Origin: Polyangiaceae bacterium
GTDB lineage: Bacteria > Myxococcota_A > Polyangia > Polyangiales > Polyangiaceae
Direction of reading: 5' to 3'
Length of the DNA stretch: 5,617 nt
NCBI GenBank assembly: GCA_025934595.1
Contig: JAICXU010000265.1
Location: 1 to 5,617 of the forward strand
Positions 5,124 to 5,617 of the stretch are shown here, in pieces. The notes beneath the pieces are model-generated. The model searched no databases and was not told where the DNA came from. It saw only the letters and a program-made list of their open reading frames with translations. Both the position numbers and the translations under genes were made by a program. Positions within the stretch are counted from its first letter, which is position 1; each line of letters starts with the position of its first letter.

Positions 5124-5617
5124 GGGGCGTGGCGGGGAAGACCAAGACCAAGAAGCGGGCCGCGACCAAGACCAAGGCAAGCGCCTCGCGTTACTCGGTC
5201 GAGACGCTTGCCCTGCAGCTCGTCGATGCGAAGAAGAAGCCGGCGAAGATCGATCCGGACGCCGCGTCGTTCCTTCCGTGGCTCGATGCCAAAGCGGGCT
5301 CGGAGATGAAGGCGTGGAACGCGATTTGCCGCAAAAATAGCCTGAAATCGAGCGCGGGAAAATTTTCGATCGCTCGCGGGTACACGTTCACGCATGCCGT
5401 GCGCGGCGTTCGCGACGACGGTTGCTGGCTCGCGCGTGTTCGTTCGCTCTTCTTGGCGATGAGCCCCATCTTCGAAGAAGACGAGGAGCTGGGAACGGAG
5501 TCGTCGTGGCGACTCGCGCTGGGCACGCTCGCGCACTACCTCGATCGCTACGCCGGGCAGTCCCGTGAAACGGTGTGGATCGTCAAACCTGCGTCCACCT
5601 CCGCGGAAGCCGCCCAC
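5117..5617 (+). CDS. hypothetical protein with Lys/Thr-rich N-terminus (3' end outside window)
   Basis: The frame is open from an ATG at 5117 to the window end (167 codons, no stop). I do not recognise the family. The frame is preferred over the opposite-strand one because its third positions are G/C-biased and its composition is balanced, whereas the minus frame is Arg-rich like other shadow frames here. Residues 8-24 are low-complexity and basic, built on AAG and ACC codons (KTKTKK, then TKTKA), followed by a soluble region. That region contains FLPWLD, MKAWNAICRKN, YTFTHAVRGV and an acidic EEDEE stretch, and no membrane segment. The start is uncertain. ATG 5117 overlaps the upstream gene by 7 nt. 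GTG 5120 gives a 4-nt GTGA overlap with the upstream stop. GTG 5129 has AGGGG (5123-5127) only 1 nt ahead of it. All three imply translation linked to the upstream esterase. The basic tail could bind nucleic acid or simply be disordered; nothing visible decides this. Confidence 0.65.
   Translation, partial: MVRGVAGKTKTKKRAATKTKASASRYSVETLALQLVDAKKKPAKIDPDAASFLPWLDAKAGSEMKAWNAICRKNSLKSSAGKFSIARGYTFTHAVRGVRDDGCWLARVRSLFLAMSPIFEEDEELGTESSWRLALGTLAHYLDRYAGQSRETVWIVKPASTSAEAAH

Noticed and set aside
5099..5617. Minus-strand open frame opposite the last gene
   Set aside because: It is Arg-rich like other shadow frames, while the plus-strand frame has balanced composition, G/C-rich third positions and a start overlapping the upstream stop.

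Overview
The window is GC-rich DNA with strong G/C preference at third codon positions, and every supported gene lies on the plus strand. Several features suggest a Myxococcota-type bacterium, probably from the Polyangia (Labilithrix/Sorangium side): lipoproteins with Gly/Ser/Asp-rich linkers after the signal peptide, Cys-rich secreted repeat proteins, and a von Willebrand A protein of the myxobacterial surface type. This placement is inferred from gene style and composition, not from a marker gene.

Layout, left to right. (1) Positions 3-704 hold the C-terminal part of a von Willebrand factor A (vWA) domain protein that begins before the window. (2) Positions 739-1911 hold a homogentisate 1,2-dioxygenase-family enzyme (tyrosine/phenylalanine catabolism), 34 nt after the vWA gene. 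Its AGGAGG ribosome binding motif abuts the ATG. (3) A 128-nt gap contains a perfect AT-rich palindrome. (4) Positions 2040-3173 hold an exported Cys-rich protein made of nine consecutive six-cysteine modules. (5) Positions 3247-4278 hold a lipoprotein of the poly(3-hydroxybutyrate) depolymerase/Esterase_phd type. (6) Positions 4368-5123 hold a cytoplasmic alpha/beta hydrolase of the predicted-esterase (Esterase/COG4947-like) group, with no visible Shine-Dalgarno sequence. (7) From 5117 to the window end runs an unrecognised protein with a Lys/Thr-rich N-terminus, overlapping the stop codon of gene 6.

How the genes relate: three of the six are predicted to be exported or surface proteins (the vWA protein, the Cys-rich repeat protein and the esterase lipoprotein). 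The HGD-like enzyme and the second esterase look cytoplasmic. No single pathway ties them together. Only the last two genes are tightly coupled, by overlapping stop and start codons.

The most notable item is the Cys-rich protein. Every module follows the arrangement C...C...CC...C...C, most with spacing 6-5-0-3-4, which is the cysteine framework of inhibitor-cystine-knot (knottin, omega-conotoxin-like) miniproteins. All cysteines outside the signal peptide, 54 in total, fall into these nine modules. No RNA genes, insertion sequences, CRISPR arrays or confident terminators were seen, and no gene-free stretch exceeds 130 nt.
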